Shown here one piece after another: positions 1-9,562 of a DNA stretch of 64,000 bases. The position numbers and the translations under genes are program-made. This DNA is from Sphingopyxis sp. H053. GTDB lineage: Bacteria; Pseudomonadota; Alphaproteobacteria; Sphingomonadales; Sphingomonadaceae. How positions within the stretch are numbered: position 1 is the first letter of the stretch; every line of letters begins with the position of its first letter. The stretch covers positions 372,001 to 436,000 of the forward strand of contig NZ_LNRU01000006.1 in the NCBI RefSeq assembly GCF_001468225.1, written 5' to 3'. The notes beneath the pieces were generated by a model. The model did not search any database. It was not told where the DNA came from and saw only the letters and a program-made list of their open reading frames with translations.

Positions 1-1
1 G

Positions 2-1429
2 GAGCGGACCAGCATCGACCTGACCGACGGCACCGGAAAAACGATGATGCGCGCCACCGGACAGGTCATCAAATTTCCCGGCTTTCTGGCGCTGTACGAC
101 GAAGGCCGCGACGACAGCAACGACGATGACGACGCACGCCTGCTGCCCGCCATGGCCAGGGGCGATGCACCCGCGAAGACGGGGGTCGAGGTCGAAAGCC
201 ACGAAACCCAGCCGCCGCCGCGCTATTCCGAAGCCAGCATGGTCAAGAAGATGGAAGAGCTGGGGATTGGGCGTCCTTCGACCTGGGCGGCGATCCTGCA
301 GGTTCTGAAGGATCGCGCCTATGTGACGGTCGAAAAGAATCGCTTCATTCCGGAAGAAAGCGGGCGGTTGCTGACGGCGTTCCTCGAACGCTTTTTTGCG
401 CGCTATGTCGAATATGATTACACCGCCGGGCTCGAGGAAGAGCTCGACGACGTGTCGGGCGGCCGCGCACAGTGGCAGGCGGTGCTCGAACGCTTCTGGC
501 GCGACTTTAAGCCGCGCACCGGCGAGGTGATGGAGCAGAAGCCGTCGGAGATTACCGCGGCGCTCGACGAATTCCTCGGCCCCTATCTCTTCCCCGACAA
601 GGGCGACGGCAGCGACCCGCGCATCTGCCCCAATTGCGGCACCGGCAAGCTGGCGCTGCGCGGCGGCAAGTTCGGGCCGTTCATCGCGTGCAGCAATTAC
701 CCCGACTGCAAATATACACGGAAATTTGCGCAGCCGGGCGGCAGTGACGGTGCCGATACCGGCCCCGAGACGATGGGCACCGACCCCGAGTCCGGGCTGG
801 AGGTTACCAAGCGCAGCGGGCGTTTCGGTCCCTATATCCAGCTCGGCGACGGCAAGGAGGCAAAGCGCTCGTCGATCCCGAAGGATATCCCGGGCGAGGA
901 TTTCGATCTCGATTATGCGAGCCGGCTCTTGAACCTGCCGCGCGAGGTCGGGGTGCACCCCGAAAGCGGCAAGCCGATCATGGCGGGGCTGGGGCGCTAT
1001 GGCCCCTATCTGCTTCACGACGGCAAATATGCGAAGCTGACCGGCACCGCCGAAATCTTTGACATCGGCATGAACACCGCGGTCGTCCGCATCGCCGAAG
1101 CGGCAGCCGGCGGCGGGCGCGGCCGCACCAAGGCCGAACCGCTCAACACCTTCGGCCCGCATCCGACGAGCGGCGGCGAGATGAAGCTGATGGAAGGACG
1201 CTTCGGTCCCTATGTCACCGACGGCACGACCAACGCGACGCTGCCCAAGAGCGCCGACACCGCGACGCTGACGCTCGAAGAGGCGATCGCGCTGATCGAC
1301 GCACGCGCGGCAAAGGGGCCGGCGAAGGGCAAGAAGAAAGCAGCGCCAAAGAAGGCTGCGGCGAAGAAGGCCCCAGCCAAGAAAGCGCCTGCAAAGAAGG
1401 CTCCGGCGAAGAAGAAGGCGGCCGAATAA
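2..1429 (+). CDS. topA: DNA topoisomerase I, C-terminal part (5' end outside window)
   Basis: The reading frame is open from base 2, so the gene starts upstream and only about 475 C-terminal residues are visible. Topoisomerase I relaxes negative supercoils by transient single-strand cleavage. The visible part covers the end of the core (motif RPSTWAAILQ near base 270), a four-cysteine zinc-ribbon module (CPNC...C...C, about bases 625-710), and three topoisomerase C-terminal repeats marked by G-R-F/Y-G-P-Y. It ends in a lysine/alanine tail of repeated APAKK units, as in many alphaproteobacterial TopA proteins. The catalytic tyrosine and Toprim domain lie outside the window. Identification is secure. 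Confidence 0.95.
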   Translation, partial: ERTSIDLTDGTGKTMMRATGQVIKFPGFLALYDEGRDDSNDDDDARLLPAMARGDAPAKTGVEVESHETQPPPRYSEASMVKKMEELGIGRPSTWAAILQVLKDRAYVTVEKNRFIPEESGRLLTAFLERFFARYVEYDYTAGLEEELDDVSGGRAQWQAVLERFWRDFKPRTGEVMEQKPSEITAALDEFLGPYLFPDKGDGSDPRICPNCGTGKLALRGGKFGPFIACSNYPDCKYTRKFAQPGGSDGADTGPETMGTDPESGLEVTKRSGRFGPYIQLGDGKEAKRSSIPKDIPGEDFDLDYASRLLNLPREVGVHPESGKPIMAGLGRYGPYLLHDGKYAKLTGTAEIFDIGMNTAVVRIAEAAAGGGRGRTKAEPLNTFGPHPTSGGEMKLMEGRFGPYVTDGTTNATLPKSADTATLTLEEAIALIDARAAKGPAKGKKKAAPKKAAAKKAPAKKAPAKKAPAKKKAAE

Positions 1430-1460
1430 CGCCGGCGGACAGGCGTTCGCCCCTTTATCT

Positions 1461-1532
1461 CGTCATTCCCGCGAAAGCGGGAACCCAGCTGCAACAGTTG
1501 CTCGCTGGGTTCCCGCTTTCGCGGGAATGACG
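1461..1532. repeat. Extragenic palindromic element (CGTCATTCCCGCG family)
   Basis: A 72-bp inverted repeat lies between topA and the lipase gene. The left arm begins CGTCATTCCCGCGAAAGCGG and the right arm is nearly its exact reverse complement, with a short central loop. Each arm is itself a small hairpin. Related elements occur at 2744, 20744, 35605 and 40813. It may also act as a terminator for topA, although there is no clear T-tract. Confidence 0.85.
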
Positions 1533-1608
1533 AATTTTTGGGGGACGTTACAGTCCGCGTTCCCGTCGCTGCCAAGCCGTGTTACGGTGGTCACCCGGGA
1601 GACTGTCC

Positions 1609-2733
1609 ATGCGCCACCTGCTTGCCGCCGCCCTGCTTACCATATTCTCGGTATTTTCGTTGCCCGCCGCGGCGCAGTCTTCCCGATATTTGATCTCCGC
1701 CCAGCCCATGACCGACGCGCCGCCGGGCGTGCAGGCGTGGCGCGTGCAATATTGGACCACCAACGGAAGTGGGACGCGCTTCGCCGTTACCGGCATTGTC
1801 GCTGCGCCGATGGAGGCGATCCCGCCGCGTCCGCGCCGCGTGATCGCCTGGACCCACGGCGCCTGGGGCGTCGCCGAGAAATGCGCGCCCTCGCTCAGCC
1901 CGAATTTCTTCGCCGCCACCGCGGGGATCGATGCGGTGCGCAGCGGTTATGTCGTCGTCGCGCCCGATTATATCGGCCTTGCCAACCCGACGATGCATCC
2001 GTTCCTCGTCGGCCCGGACACAGCGCAGTCGGTCCTCGACGGCGTGCGTGCGGCGCGCGAAATCCCCGGCGCTGCTGCCGGCGCCGATTTTGCGGTCTGG
2101 GGTGAATCGCAGGGAGGCCATGCAGCGCTCTGGACCGCAATCGCCGCGCGGTCCTATGCCCCCGATTTGCGGCTCATCGCGACCGCGGCGGCGGCCCCGC
2201 CAACCGATCTCGCCGCCAATCTCCGCGAAGGCAGCGACAAGAATGCGCGCGCGCTGCTCTTGTCCTTCACGCTGCACAGCTGGTCGACGCTCTACGGCTT
2301 TTCCCTCGACTCGATCGCCAACCGTACGAACCAGGGCATCATTCACCGGCTCGCCGAGAATAATTGCGTGAGCTTCGACAAGAAGCCGAAGCTCGGCACC
2401 ATCCTCGGCATCCTCACCATCGTCCGCGCAACGAAGAACAAGGATATCGCGCAGATCGAGCCCTTCGGCTCCTTCGCGCGCACCAACAGCGTCGATCCCG
2501 CGCGCGTGCCGGGACCGCTGCTGATCGCGCAGAGCCGCAACGACACGATCGTCGCACCGGCGGTCACGCGCAAGTTCGCCAAATCGGTCTGCCGGCGCGG
2601 AACGCCGCTGCGCTGGATCGACATGACCGGCGATCACGGGGCAAGCGCGCGCGAAAGTTCGCAGGAAACGATCGGCTGGATCACCTCGCGCTTCGATGGC
2701 AACCCGCCGCCGAACGACTGCCGGCGGATTTAA
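1609..2733 (+). CDS. Secreted lipase/esterase of the secretory-lipase (LIP) alpha/beta-hydrolase family
   Basis: A 374-residue exported hydrolase. The ATG at 1609 follows GGGAG and opens a clear signal peptide (MRHLLAAALLTIFSVFSLPA-AAQ); a start 30 bp upstream would spoil it. The nucleophile elbow GESQGG gives Ser167, and likely acid and base are Asp312 (in RNDTIV) and His343 (in GDHGAS). The N-terminal pattern, with a WTHGAWG oxyanion segment, resembles the secretory lipase family first described in yeasts and common in actinobacteria and sphingomonads. The substrate is probably a short-chain ester or acylglycerol, which is an inference. It appears monocistronic, with palindromic repeats on both sides. 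Confidence 0.8.
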   Translation: MRHLLAAALLTIFSVFSLPAAAQSSRYLISAQPMTDAPPGVQAWRVQYWTTNGSGTRFAVTGIVAAPMEAIPPRPRRVIAWTHGAWGVAEKCAPSLSPNFFAATAGIDAVRSGYVVVAPDYIGLANPTMHPFLVGPDTAQSVLDGVRAAREIPGAAAGADFAVWGESQGGHAALWTAIAARSYAPDLRLIATAAAAPPTDLAANLREGSDKNARALLLSFTLHSWSTLYGFSLDSIANRTNQGIIHRLAENNCVSFDKKPKLGTILGILTIVRATKNKDIAQIEPFGSFARTNSVDPARVPGPLLIAQSRNDTIVAPAVTRKFAKSVCRRGTPLRWIDMTGDHGASARESSQETIGWITSRFDGNPPPNDCRRI

Positions 2734-2743
2734 CTCCTCTGTT

Positions 2744-2822
2744 CGTCATCCTCGCTGAGGCGGGGATCAAGTTTCGGCGACCGCGAGGAAAAGGCGGGAT
2801 TCCCGCATTCGCGGGAATGACG
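2744..2822. repeat. Degenerate extragenic palindromic element
   Basis: The right half (GGCGGGATTCCCGCATTCGC followed by GGGAATGACG) matches the CGTCATTCCCGCG family, while the left half (CGTCATCCTCGCTGAGGCGG) has drifted. It lies between the convergent lipase and era genes and may serve as a bidirectional transcript end. Confidence 0.65.
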
Positions 2823-2831
2823 AGAAAAGGG

Positions 2832-3725
2832 TCAATCGACCCAATCAAGCCCCATGTCGCGATAGACGCCGCGGTCCTCGTCCCAGTTCGCCTTGACCTT
2901 GACGTGCAGGAACAGATGGACCTTGCGCCCCAATAACTCGGTCAGCTCGGCGCGCGACTTGCTACCGATCTCCTTGATCCGCTCGCCCTTGTGGCCGAGG
3001 ATGATCGCGCGCTGGTTGTCACGCGCGACAAGGATTTGCTGGTGGATTTCGGCACTGCCGTCGGGGCGCGTCGTGAACTTCTCGGTCTCGACGGTCGACT
3101 GGTACGGCAGTTCCTCGTGGAGCTGGCGATAGAGCTGCTCGCGCGTGATTTCGGCCGCGAGCATACGCTCAGGCGCGTCGCTGACCTCGTCCTCGGGAAA
3201 ATGCCAGTGGCCTTCGGGCATCAGCGCCGCCAGCGTCGCCTTGAGTTCGGGAACGCCGTCGCCGGTGCTCGCCGAGATGAAGAAGGTTTCGTCGAATTTG
3301 ACGCGCTCGTTGAGCTGCGTCGCGATCGTCAGCAATTTGTCCTTCTTGGTCAGGTCGACTTTGTTGAGGACGAGGAACTTCTTTTCGGGCCGCCCCTCGA
3401 TCCCTTGCAACACGCGCTCGGCGCGCTCGCCGAGCTTTGCCGCGGCGTCGATCATCACGAGGATCGCCTCGGCCTGGTCGAGGCTGTTCCACGCCGCCGC
3501 GACCATCGCGCGGTCGAGCCGGCGCGTCGGAGCGAAGATGCCCGGCGTGTCGATCAGCACGATCTGCGTTTCGCCGTCCATCGCAACGCCCATCAGGCGG
3601 GTGCGCGTCGTCTGCGCCTTCGGGCTGACGATCGCGACCTTCTGGCCGACGAGCGCGTTGACGATCGTCGATTTGCCCGCGTTGGGCGCGCCGACGACGG
3701 CGACAAATCCGCAACGGTGGGTCAT
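2832..3725 (-). CDS. era: GTPase Era
   Basis: A 297-residue ribosome-assembly GTPase that binds the 3' end of 16S rRNA. The G1 motif GAPNAGKS is at residues 12-19, the effector segment is QTTRTR, G3 is DTPG and G4 is NKVD. The C-terminal third has the KH-domain pattern ([22 protein letters not shown]). Length is typical. The start codon overlaps the rnc stop by 4 bp, so the pair is probably translationally coupled in the lepB-rnc-era operon. Confidence 0.97.
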   Translation of the reverse strand: MTHRCGFVAVVGAPNAGKSTIVNALVGQKVAIVSPKAQTTRTRLMGVAMDGETQIVLIDTPGIFAPTRRLDRAMVAAAWNSLDQAEAILVMIDAAAKLGERAERVLQGIEGRPEKKFLVLNKVDLTKKDKLLTIATQLNERVKFDETFFISASTGDGVPELKATLAALMPEGHWHFPEDEVSDAPERMLAAEITREQLYRQLHEELPYQSTVETEKFTTRPDGSAEIHQQILVARDNQRAIILGHKGERIKEIGSKSRAELTELLGRKVHLFLHVKVKANWDEDRGVYRDMGLDWVD

Positions 3726-4402
3726 AACTTCATTCCTTCGAGTTCGGCGAGCAAGGCCGCCGCCGCGGCTTTTTCGGCCGCTTGTTTTGAGGCGCCCTCG
3801 GCTTCGGCACGCGCGAGCTTGCCGATACTGACCGCGATGCGAAAGCGCGGCGCATGGTCGGGGCCCTCGCGCGCGATGATTTCATATTCGGGTGGGCGGC
3901 GTTTGCGCGCCAGCGCCCATTCCTGAAGCGCCGCCTTGGGATGCTTGGGTGCTTCCTGCTGCCCGTCGATCATATCATCCCAGTGGGTGAGGACGAAGCG
4001 GCGCGCGGCATCGGCGCCTTGGTCGAGATAGATCGCGCCGATCAGCGCCTCGATCGCGTCAGCGGCGATATTGTCGCTGTAACGCCCGCCATCGCTCCGC
4101 GCCTGCGCGCCAAAGCGGACGAGGTCGGTGAGCTTCAGCCGCTGCGCGATCGCGGCGCAGGTCGCGCCCGATGCCAGCACGTGCAGGCGCGACGACATCT
4201 CGCCCTCGCTCGCCGAGGGAAAGCGCGTGTAGAGCTCGGAGGCGATGACGAGCCCGAGCACGCGGTCGCCGAGGAATTCGAGCCGCTGATAATCGGCACG
4301 CCCGGTGCTGCCGTGCGTCAGCGCCAGATCGTAGAGCGCCGGGTCGTCCGGGGTGCAGCCGATGATCTCGGCGAGCGCCCCGGTGTTAAGCGGATCGTTC
4401 AA
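3722..4402 (-). CDS. rnc: Ribonuclease III
   Basis: A 226-residue double-strand-specific endoribonuclease that processes rRNA precursors. The family signature LEFLGDRVL is at residues 41-49, with catalytic acidic residues there and downstream (DAIEALIGA). A double-stranded RNA binding domain fills about residues 155-226. It overlaps lepB upstream and era downstream by 4 bp each, giving a compact coupled operon. Confidence 0.97.
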   Translation of the reverse strand: MNDPLNTGALAEIIGCTPDDPALYDLALTHGSTGRADYQRLEFLGDRVLGLVIASELYTRFPSASEGEMSSRLHVLASGATCAAIAQRLKLTDLVRFGAQARSDGGRYSDNIAADAIEALIGAIYLDQGADAARRFVLTHWDDMIDGQQEAPKHPKAALQEWALARKRRPPEYEIIAREGPDHAPRFRIAVSIGKLARAEAEGASKQAAEKAAAAALLAELEGMKL

Positions 4403-5292
4403 AAACCGTCCCCGATGCGGCCCCAGCGCGCGGCGGTGAACCAGCTGATCGGGTTGATCCAGCTCGCCGATCCGTCGGTCGAGAACATGCCGACCAGTGC
4501 GTGGCCGACCAGGTTTTCCTCAGGAACGAGGCCGATGCCCTGATTTTCCATCGCGGGGAAACGGCTGTCGGCGCTGCGGTCGCGGTTGTCGCCCATCAGG
4601 AACAGATGGCCCGCAGGCACGACGACAAGCGGGGTATTGTCCTCGGGGATCGTCGTGATGTCGAGGATATTATAGCTTTTGCCGCTCGGCAGCGTTTCCT
4701 TGAACTGCTTGTAGCGGCACTGGCGCTGGCCGTCGGCGGCGACTTCCTCGAACTCGGGCGAATAGCAGGGCAGGGTGCCCGTCATGCGCGAGGCTTCGAC
4801 CATGTTCGGGGTCACCGGAATGACGAAATCGGCGATGGCTTCGCGCTTCAGCGGCTTGCCGTTCAGCCAGACAATGCCCTCTTTCACCTGAACACTGTCG
4901 CCGGGCAGGCCGATCACGCGCTTGATATAATCATTGTCGGCGACCGGCGGCGCCTTGAACACGACGACGTCGCCGCGTTCGGGCGTGCGCGCGAAAATCC
5001 GGCCCGGGATCAGCGGCGCGCTGAACGGCAGGCTGTATTTCGAATAGCCATAAGCCATCTTGTTCACGAGCAGATAGTCGCCGATCAGCAGCCGCGGCTG
5101 CATCGATTCCGACGGGATATTGAACGGCGACAGGAAAAAGCTGCGGAAAATCAGCACCGCGATCGCGAGCAGCGCGAGGAAGCGGACGGTGTCGACCGCC
5201 TCTTCCTTGGCGGACACCGGTGCCGGGGTCGGGGACGACGGCGCGGGTCCGGTCGGGGGCGTGACATCGGCGGTAAAGCTGGCTTGGGTCAT
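4399..5292 (-). CDS. lepB: Signal peptidase I
   Basis: A 297-residue inner-membrane peptidase that removes Sec signal peptides. A Pro/Ser-rich cytosolic head is followed by a membrane segment at about residues 36-56 and the catalytic serine S63 in NIPSESMQP. The catalytic lysine K124 is in [12 protein letters not shown], and the late box is [12 protein letters not shown] chose the ATG at 5292; upstream in-frame starts exist at 5301 (ATG) and 5331 (TTG), but none has a convincing Shine-Dalgarno. First gene of lepB-rnc-era and divergent from pgi. The acpS and pdxJ genes often found upstream in this order are absent. Confidence 0.95.
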   Translation of the reverse strand: MTQASFTADVTPPTGPAPSSPTPAPVSAKEEAVDTVRFLALLAIAVLIFRSFFLSPFNIPSESMQPRLLIGDYLLVNKMAYGYSKYSLPFSAPLIPGRIFARTPERGDVVVFKAPPVADNDYIKRVIGLPGDSVQVKEGIVWLNGKPLKREAIADFVIPVTPNMVEASRMTGTLPCYSPEFEEVAADGQRQCRYKQFKETLPSGKSYNILDITTIPEDNTPLVVVPAGHLFLMGDNRDRSADSRFPAMENQGIGLVPEENLVGHALVGMFSTDGSASWINPISWFTAARWGRIGDGF

Positions 5293-5415
5293 GCCGCGCA
5301 TTGGCGATGAATAGGTTGCCACGTCAAGCAAATATCGGTGGACGACACTGGCGCGCGGGTGGCCGTGGGCTTAGAGAAAGTCCGCGATTCACTCCCCCTT
5401 CGAGGACAATAGACG

Positions 5416-6921
5416 ATGACAACCGCATCCGACGCCTGGCAGGCCCTTTCGAACTGGCAGCCGCAGAAGCTGACCGATCTGGTCGCCACCGACCCCGAAA
5501 CGCGCCTGCAGGCGCTGGTGCGGAGCGTCGCCGACATCCGTTTCGACTTTGCCAAGACGCATCTCGATGCGGCGGCTGTCGATATTCTCTCGGGCCTCGC
5601 CGATGCGCAGGATTTCGGGGGCCGGCGCAAGACGCTCTTCTCGGGCGGCATCGCCAATCCGACCGAAGACCGCGCCGCCGAGCATAGCGCCGAACGCGGC
5701 GACGGTGCGCCGGAGTCGGTCCACGCCGCGCAGGCGCTGCACCAGCGGATGCGGATGATGATCGACGCGATCGAGGCCGGCGCGTTCGGCGAGATCCGCC
5801 ATCTGCTCCACATCGGCATCGGCGGATCGGCGCTCGGCCCCGATCTGCTCATCGACGCGCTCGGCCGCCACAGCGACCGTTATGACGTCGCGGTGGTGTC
5901 GAACGTCGACGGCGCTGCGCTCGACGAAGCCTTCGCCCGGTTCAGCCCCGAACATACTTTGGTCGCGGTCGCTTCGAAAACCTTCACGACAACCGAAACC
6001 CTGCTCAACGCGAATTCGGCGCTGCTCTGGCTCGAAGAAGCCGGGGTTACCGACCCGCTCGGCCGCTTCATCGCGCTGACCGCAAAGCCCGAACGCGCGA
6101 TCGAGTGGGGCATCGACGAAACGCGCATCCTGCCGTTCAACGAAAGCGTCGGCGGGCGCTATTCGCTCTGGTCGTCGATCGGCTTTCCCGCCGCGCTCGC
6201 GCTCGGCTGGGACGCTTTTGCCGACCTGCTCGAGGGCGCTGCCGAGATGGACCGCCATTTCCGCCTTGCCGACGGCGCCGACAATATCTGCCTGCTCGCC
6301 GCCTTCGCCGACCAGATTTATGCGAACCGCCTCGGCTGCCAGACGCGCGCGGTCTTTGCCTATGACGAACGGCTGCGTCTGCTTCCCGACTATCTGCAAC
6401 AGCTCGAAATGGAATCGAACGGCAAGTCGGTTACATTGGACGGCCAGCCCGTCGGCCGCGAAAGCGCGCCGATCACCTGGGGCGGGGTCGGCACCGACGC
6501 GCAGCATGCGGTGTTCCAGCTGCTGCATCAGGGCACGCACTTGACCCCGGTCGAGTTCGTCGTCGCGCGCGAGCCCGACCATCTGCTCGACGATGCGCAT
6601 CACGAAACGCTCGTCGCCAACTGCATCGCACAGGGCGCGGCGTTGATGACGGGGCGCGCCAGCGAGGATGGCGCGCGCAACTATCCGGGCGACCGTCCGT
6701 CGACGACGATCCTGCTCGACCAGGTCACGCCGCGCAGCCTCGGCGCGCTGATCGCCTTCTACGAACATCGGGTGTTCGCCAATGCCGTGCTGCTCGGCAT
6801 CAACCCGTTCGACCAGTTCGGGGTCGAGCTGGGCAAGGAAATGGCGAAGGGGCTTGCCGAGGGCACGGTCGAATTCGACGCCGCGACGCAGGCGCTGATG
6901 AAGGCCGCGCGCGGCGAATAG
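5416..6921 (+). CDS. pgi: Glucose-6-phosphate isomerase
   Basis: A 501-residue cytosolic isomerase that interconverts glucose-6-phosphate and fructose-6-phosphate. Family signatures visible are HIGIGGSALGPDLL, the Ser/Thr-rich phosphate-binding stretch VASKTFTTTETL, FNESVGGRYSLWSSIGFP (signature 1 region) and GVELGKEMAKGL near the C terminus (signature 2 region). The length is slightly short of the enterobacterial enzyme (about 549) but normal for sphingomonads, which commonly route glucose through the Entner-Doudoroff pathway, so a gluconeogenic role is plausible. AGGAC precedes the ATG. Confidence 0.96.
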   Translation: MTTASDAWQALSNWQPQKLTDLVATDPETRLQALVRSVADIRFDFAKTHLDAAAVDILSGLADAQDFGGRRKTLFSGGIANPTEDRAAEHSAERGDGAPESVHAAQALHQRMRMMIDAIEAGAFGEIRHLLHIGIGGSALGPDLLIDALGRHSDRYDVAVVSNVDGAALDEAFARFSPEHTLVAVASKTFTTTETLLNANSALLWLEEAGVTDPLGRFIALTAKPERAIEWGIDETRILPFNESVGGRYSLWSSIGFPAALALGWDAFADLLEGAAEMDRHFRLADGADNICLLAAFADQIYANRLGCQTRAVFAYDERLRLLPDYLQQLEMESNGKSVTLDGQPVGRESAPITWGGVGTDAQHAVFQLLHQGTHLTPVEFVVAREPDHLLDDAHHETLVANCIAQGAALMTGRASEDGARNYPGDRPSTTILLDQVTPRSLGALIAFYEHRVFANAVLLGINPFDQFGVELGKEMAKGLAEGTVEFDAATQALMKAARGE

Positions 6922-7031
6922 CCCTCCGCTCCATCACTGTGACCGCAAAATTCGATTGGCATCGCATGCCGGGGTAACCACATAGGCCGCCGACGCGAAT
7001 TACACGCGACCATAAGGATCAGGGGTTTTGA

Positions 7032-8378
7032 ATGAGCGAGTTTGATTTCGACCTGTTTGTCATCGGCGCCGGGTCGGGCGGGGTTCGCGCCTCGCGCATC
7101 GCCGCTTCGCACGGCGCGCGCGTCGCGCTGGCCGAGGAATATCGCGTCGGCGGCACCTGCGTCATCCGCGGCTGCGTGCCGAAGAAGCTGCTCGTTTACG
7201 GCGCGCATTTCGCCGAGGATCTGAAGGACGCGCGCCAGTTCGGCTGGGACGTCCCCGATTGCAAGTTCGACTGGAATCGCCTCCGCGACAATGTGCTCGC
7301 CGAGGTCGATCGGCTCGAAGGCCTCTACGGCCAGACGCTCGACAACCATAAGGTCACGCTGTTCAAGACGCGCGCGACCGTGATCGGCCCGCAGAAGGTC
7401 CGCCTCGCCGACGGGCAGGAAATCAGCGCCGAGCGGATATTGATCGCGACCGGCGGCTGGCCGCACGTCCCCGAATTCCCGGGCAGCGAACATGCGATCA
7501 CGTCGAACGAGGTCTTCCACCTCGAAACGCTGCCGAAGCGCGTCGTGATCGCGGGCGGCGGCTACATCGCCAACGAATTCGCCGGCATTTTCAACGAATT
7601 CGGCAGCAAGGTGACGATCGTCAACCGCGGCGACACGATCCTGCGCGGCTATGACGAGCAGATCCGCGACCGCTTGCTTCAGATCTCGATGACCAAGGGC
7701 ATCGAGTTCAAGTTCAACGCGCCCTTCCAGTCGATCGAAAAGAATGACGACGGTTCGCTGACCGTCCATCTGGAAAATAGCGATCCGATCCAGGCCGACG
7801 CGGTGCTCGTTGCCGCGGGGCGCGTGCCGAATACCAAGGGGCTCGGCCTCGAAGACGTCGGCGTCGAACTCGACAAGGATGGCGCGATCAAGGTCGACGA
7901 GACCAACCAGTCGTCGGTGCCGAGCATCTATGCCGTCGGCGACGTCACCAACCGCATCCAGCTGACGCCGGTGGCGATCCGCGAAGGGCAGGCGTTTGCG
8001 GACTCGGTGTTCGGCGGCAAGCCCACCGTCGTCGACTATGCCAATGTCCCGAGCGCGGTGTTCAGCCATCCGCCGATCGGCGCGGTCGGGATGACCGAGG
8101 CCGAGGCGCGCAACAAGCTCGGCTCGATCCGCGTTTACACCAGCGATTTTCGCGCGATGAAGAATGTCCTCGCGGGCCGCAACGAGCGCGCGCTGTACAA
8201 GATGATCGTCAACGCCGCGACCGACCAGGTCGTCGGCCTGCACATGATCGGCCCCGACGCGCCCGAAATCCTGCAGGCGGCGGCGATCGCGGTGAAGGCG
8301 GGGCTGACCAAGGCCGATTTCGACGCCACCGTCGCGCTCCACCCGAGCATGGCTGAGGAACTGGTGCTGCTGAAATAA
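7032..8378 (+). CDS. gor: Glutathione-disulfide reductase
   Basis: A 448-residue FAD- and NADPH-dependent reductase that regenerates glutathione. The FAD fold is GAGSGG at residues 12-17, and the redox-active disulfide is C43/C48 in GGTCVIRGCVPKK. The second dinucleotide fold is IAGGGYIANEFAG, followed by the YAVGDVTNRIQLTP FAD segment and the catalytic C-terminal histidine H437 in LHPSMAEE. The GCVPKK context fits glutathione reductase rather than dihydrolipoamide dehydrogenase, whose gene lies at 39.4 kb with the GICLNWGCIPTK motif. A 110-bp gap to pgi suggests an independent promoter. Confidence 0.94.
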   Translation: MSEFDFDLFVIGAGSGGVRASRIAASHGARVALAEEYRVGGTCVIRGCVPKKLLVYGAHFAEDLKDARQFGWDVPDCKFDWNRLRDNVLAEVDRLEGLYGQTLDNHKVTLFKTRATVIGPQKVRLADGQEISAERILIATGGWPHVPEFPGSEHAITSNEVFHLETLPKRVVIAGGGYIANEFAGIFNEFGSKVTIVNRGDTILRGYDEQIRDRLLQISMTKGIEFKFNAPFQSIEKNDDGSLTVHLENSDPIQADAVLVAAGRVPNTKGLGLEDVGVELDKDGAIKVDETNQSSVPSIYAVGDVTNRIQLTPVAIREGQAFADSVFGGKPTVVDYANVPSAVFSHPPIGAVGMTEAEARNKLGSIRVYTSDFRAMKNVLAGRNERALYKMIVNAATDQVVGLHMIGPDAPEILQAAAIAVKAGLTKADFDATVALHPSMAEELVLLK

Positions 8379-8439
8379 GGTTTCGGCCCGCAACCCGCAT
8401 GCGCTATCTTCCCCGCATAAGGAGCGAGGGGAGGGGCGC

Positions 8440-9456
8440 ATGACGGGCACGGCATTGGTCACTGGGGGCAGCGGCTATATCGCGGGCTTCCTGATCCGGC
8501 AGCTGATCGAAAACGGCTGGACCGTCCACACGACCGTTCGCAGCCTGAAGCGCGAAGCCGAGGTTCGTGGCTGGCTGGGCGTCGACAACGGGAGGCTGCA
8601 CTTCTTCGCCGCCGATCTCGAAAACGACGCTGGCTGGGCCGAGGCGATGGCAGGGTGCAGCCATGTCGCACATGTCGCGTCGCCTTTTCCGCTCGACGTG
8701 CCGAACCATGCCGACGAGCTAATTGTTCCGGCGCGCGAGGGCGCGCTCCGCGCATTGCGCTTCGCCAAAGCGGCTGGGGTCAAGCGGTTCGTCCTGACCT
8801 CATCGATGGCGGCGATCGCTTATGGTCATGGCAAGGGCCGCGACATCTATAGCGAAGCCGACTGGACCAATCTCGATAATCCCGAGGTCATGCCCTATCC
8901 GCGCTCGAAGACCGTCGCCGAGCACGCGGCGCGCGACTGGGCGAGGGCGGACGGCGGCGGCATGGAGTTCGCCTCGGTCAATCCCGCCGCGGTGTTCGGG
9001 CCGTTGCTGTCGGACGACCTTTCGACCTCGATCGAGCTGGTGAAGCAATTGCTCGAGGGCAAGGTGCCGATGTGCCCCGACATCGGCTTCGGGATCATCG
9101 ACGTCCGCGACGTCGCCGACCTTCACTATCGCGCGCTGACCGCGCCCGATATGCGCGATGAACGCTACGTCTGCTCGGGTCCATTCCTGAAGATGATCGA
9201 TGTTGCGAACCTGCTCCGCGCGAACCTGGGCGAACAGGCGCGAAAAGTGCCGAAGCGGAAGATGCCCGACTGGCTGCTCAAGCTGCTCGCGCTGGTGCGC
9301 CCCGAACTCAAGCAGCTCGTCGCCGAACTCGGCAACGTCCGCGGCGGCGACAGCAGCCATGCGATGAAGACATTGGGATGGACGATGCGCCCGCCCGAGG
9401 AGGCGATCCTCGCGACCGCGCATAGTCTGATCGAGCGCGGGATCGTGAAGGTCTGA
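8440..9456 (+). CDS. NAD(P)-dependent epimerase/dehydratase family reductase (dihydroflavonol-4-reductase-like)
   Basis: A 338-residue extended short-chain dehydrogenase. The N-terminal nucleotide-binding motif is TGGSGYIAGFL, the catalytic Ser lies in LTSSMAAI, and the YxxxK motif is YPRSK. The overall pattern (TVRSL, HVASPF, GFGIIDVRDVAD) resembles dihydroflavonol-4-reductase and cinnamoyl-CoA reductase relatives, which in bacteria reduce aldehydes or ketones of unknown identity. GAGGGGAGGGG precedes the ATG. No operon partner helps to define a substrate. Confidence 0.82.
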   Translation: MTGTALVTGGSGYIAGFLIRQLIENGWTVHTTVRSLKREAEVRGWLGVDNGRLHFFAADLENDAGWAEAMAGCSHVAHVASPFPLDVPNHADELIVPAREGALRALRFAKAAGVKRFVLTSSMAAIAYGHGKGRDIYSEADWTNLDNPEVMPYPRSKTVAEHAARDWARADGGGMEFASVNPAAVFGPLLSDDLSTSIELVKQLLEGKVPMCPDIGFGIIDVRDVADLHYRALTAPDMRDERYVCSGPFLKMIDVANLLRANLGEQARKVPKRKMPDWLLKLLALVRPELKQLVAELGNVRGGDSSHAMKTLGWTMRPPEEAILATAHSLIERGIVKV

Positions 9457-9461
9457 GAATC

Positions 9462-9556
9462 CCCCTCCCATTTATGGGAGGGGCTAGGGGAGGGCATGTC
9501 TGCCCCGCGCGAACTGTAACAGGCCCTCCCCCGACCCCTCCCGCAAGCGGGAGGGG
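9462..9556. repeat. Pair of inverted GC-rich repeats (CCCCTCCC family)
   Basis: The left copy (9462-9495) and the right copy (9523-9556) are reverse complements with a few mismatches: each joins a hairpin (CCCCTCCC...GGGAGGGG) to a tail ending GGGGGAGGGC or its complement. A 27-bp spacer separates them. They lie between the 3' ends of convergent genes. The same sequence style flanks the DUF559 gene at 38.9-39.4 kb. Confidence 0.75.
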
Positions 9557-9562
9557 AGAAGA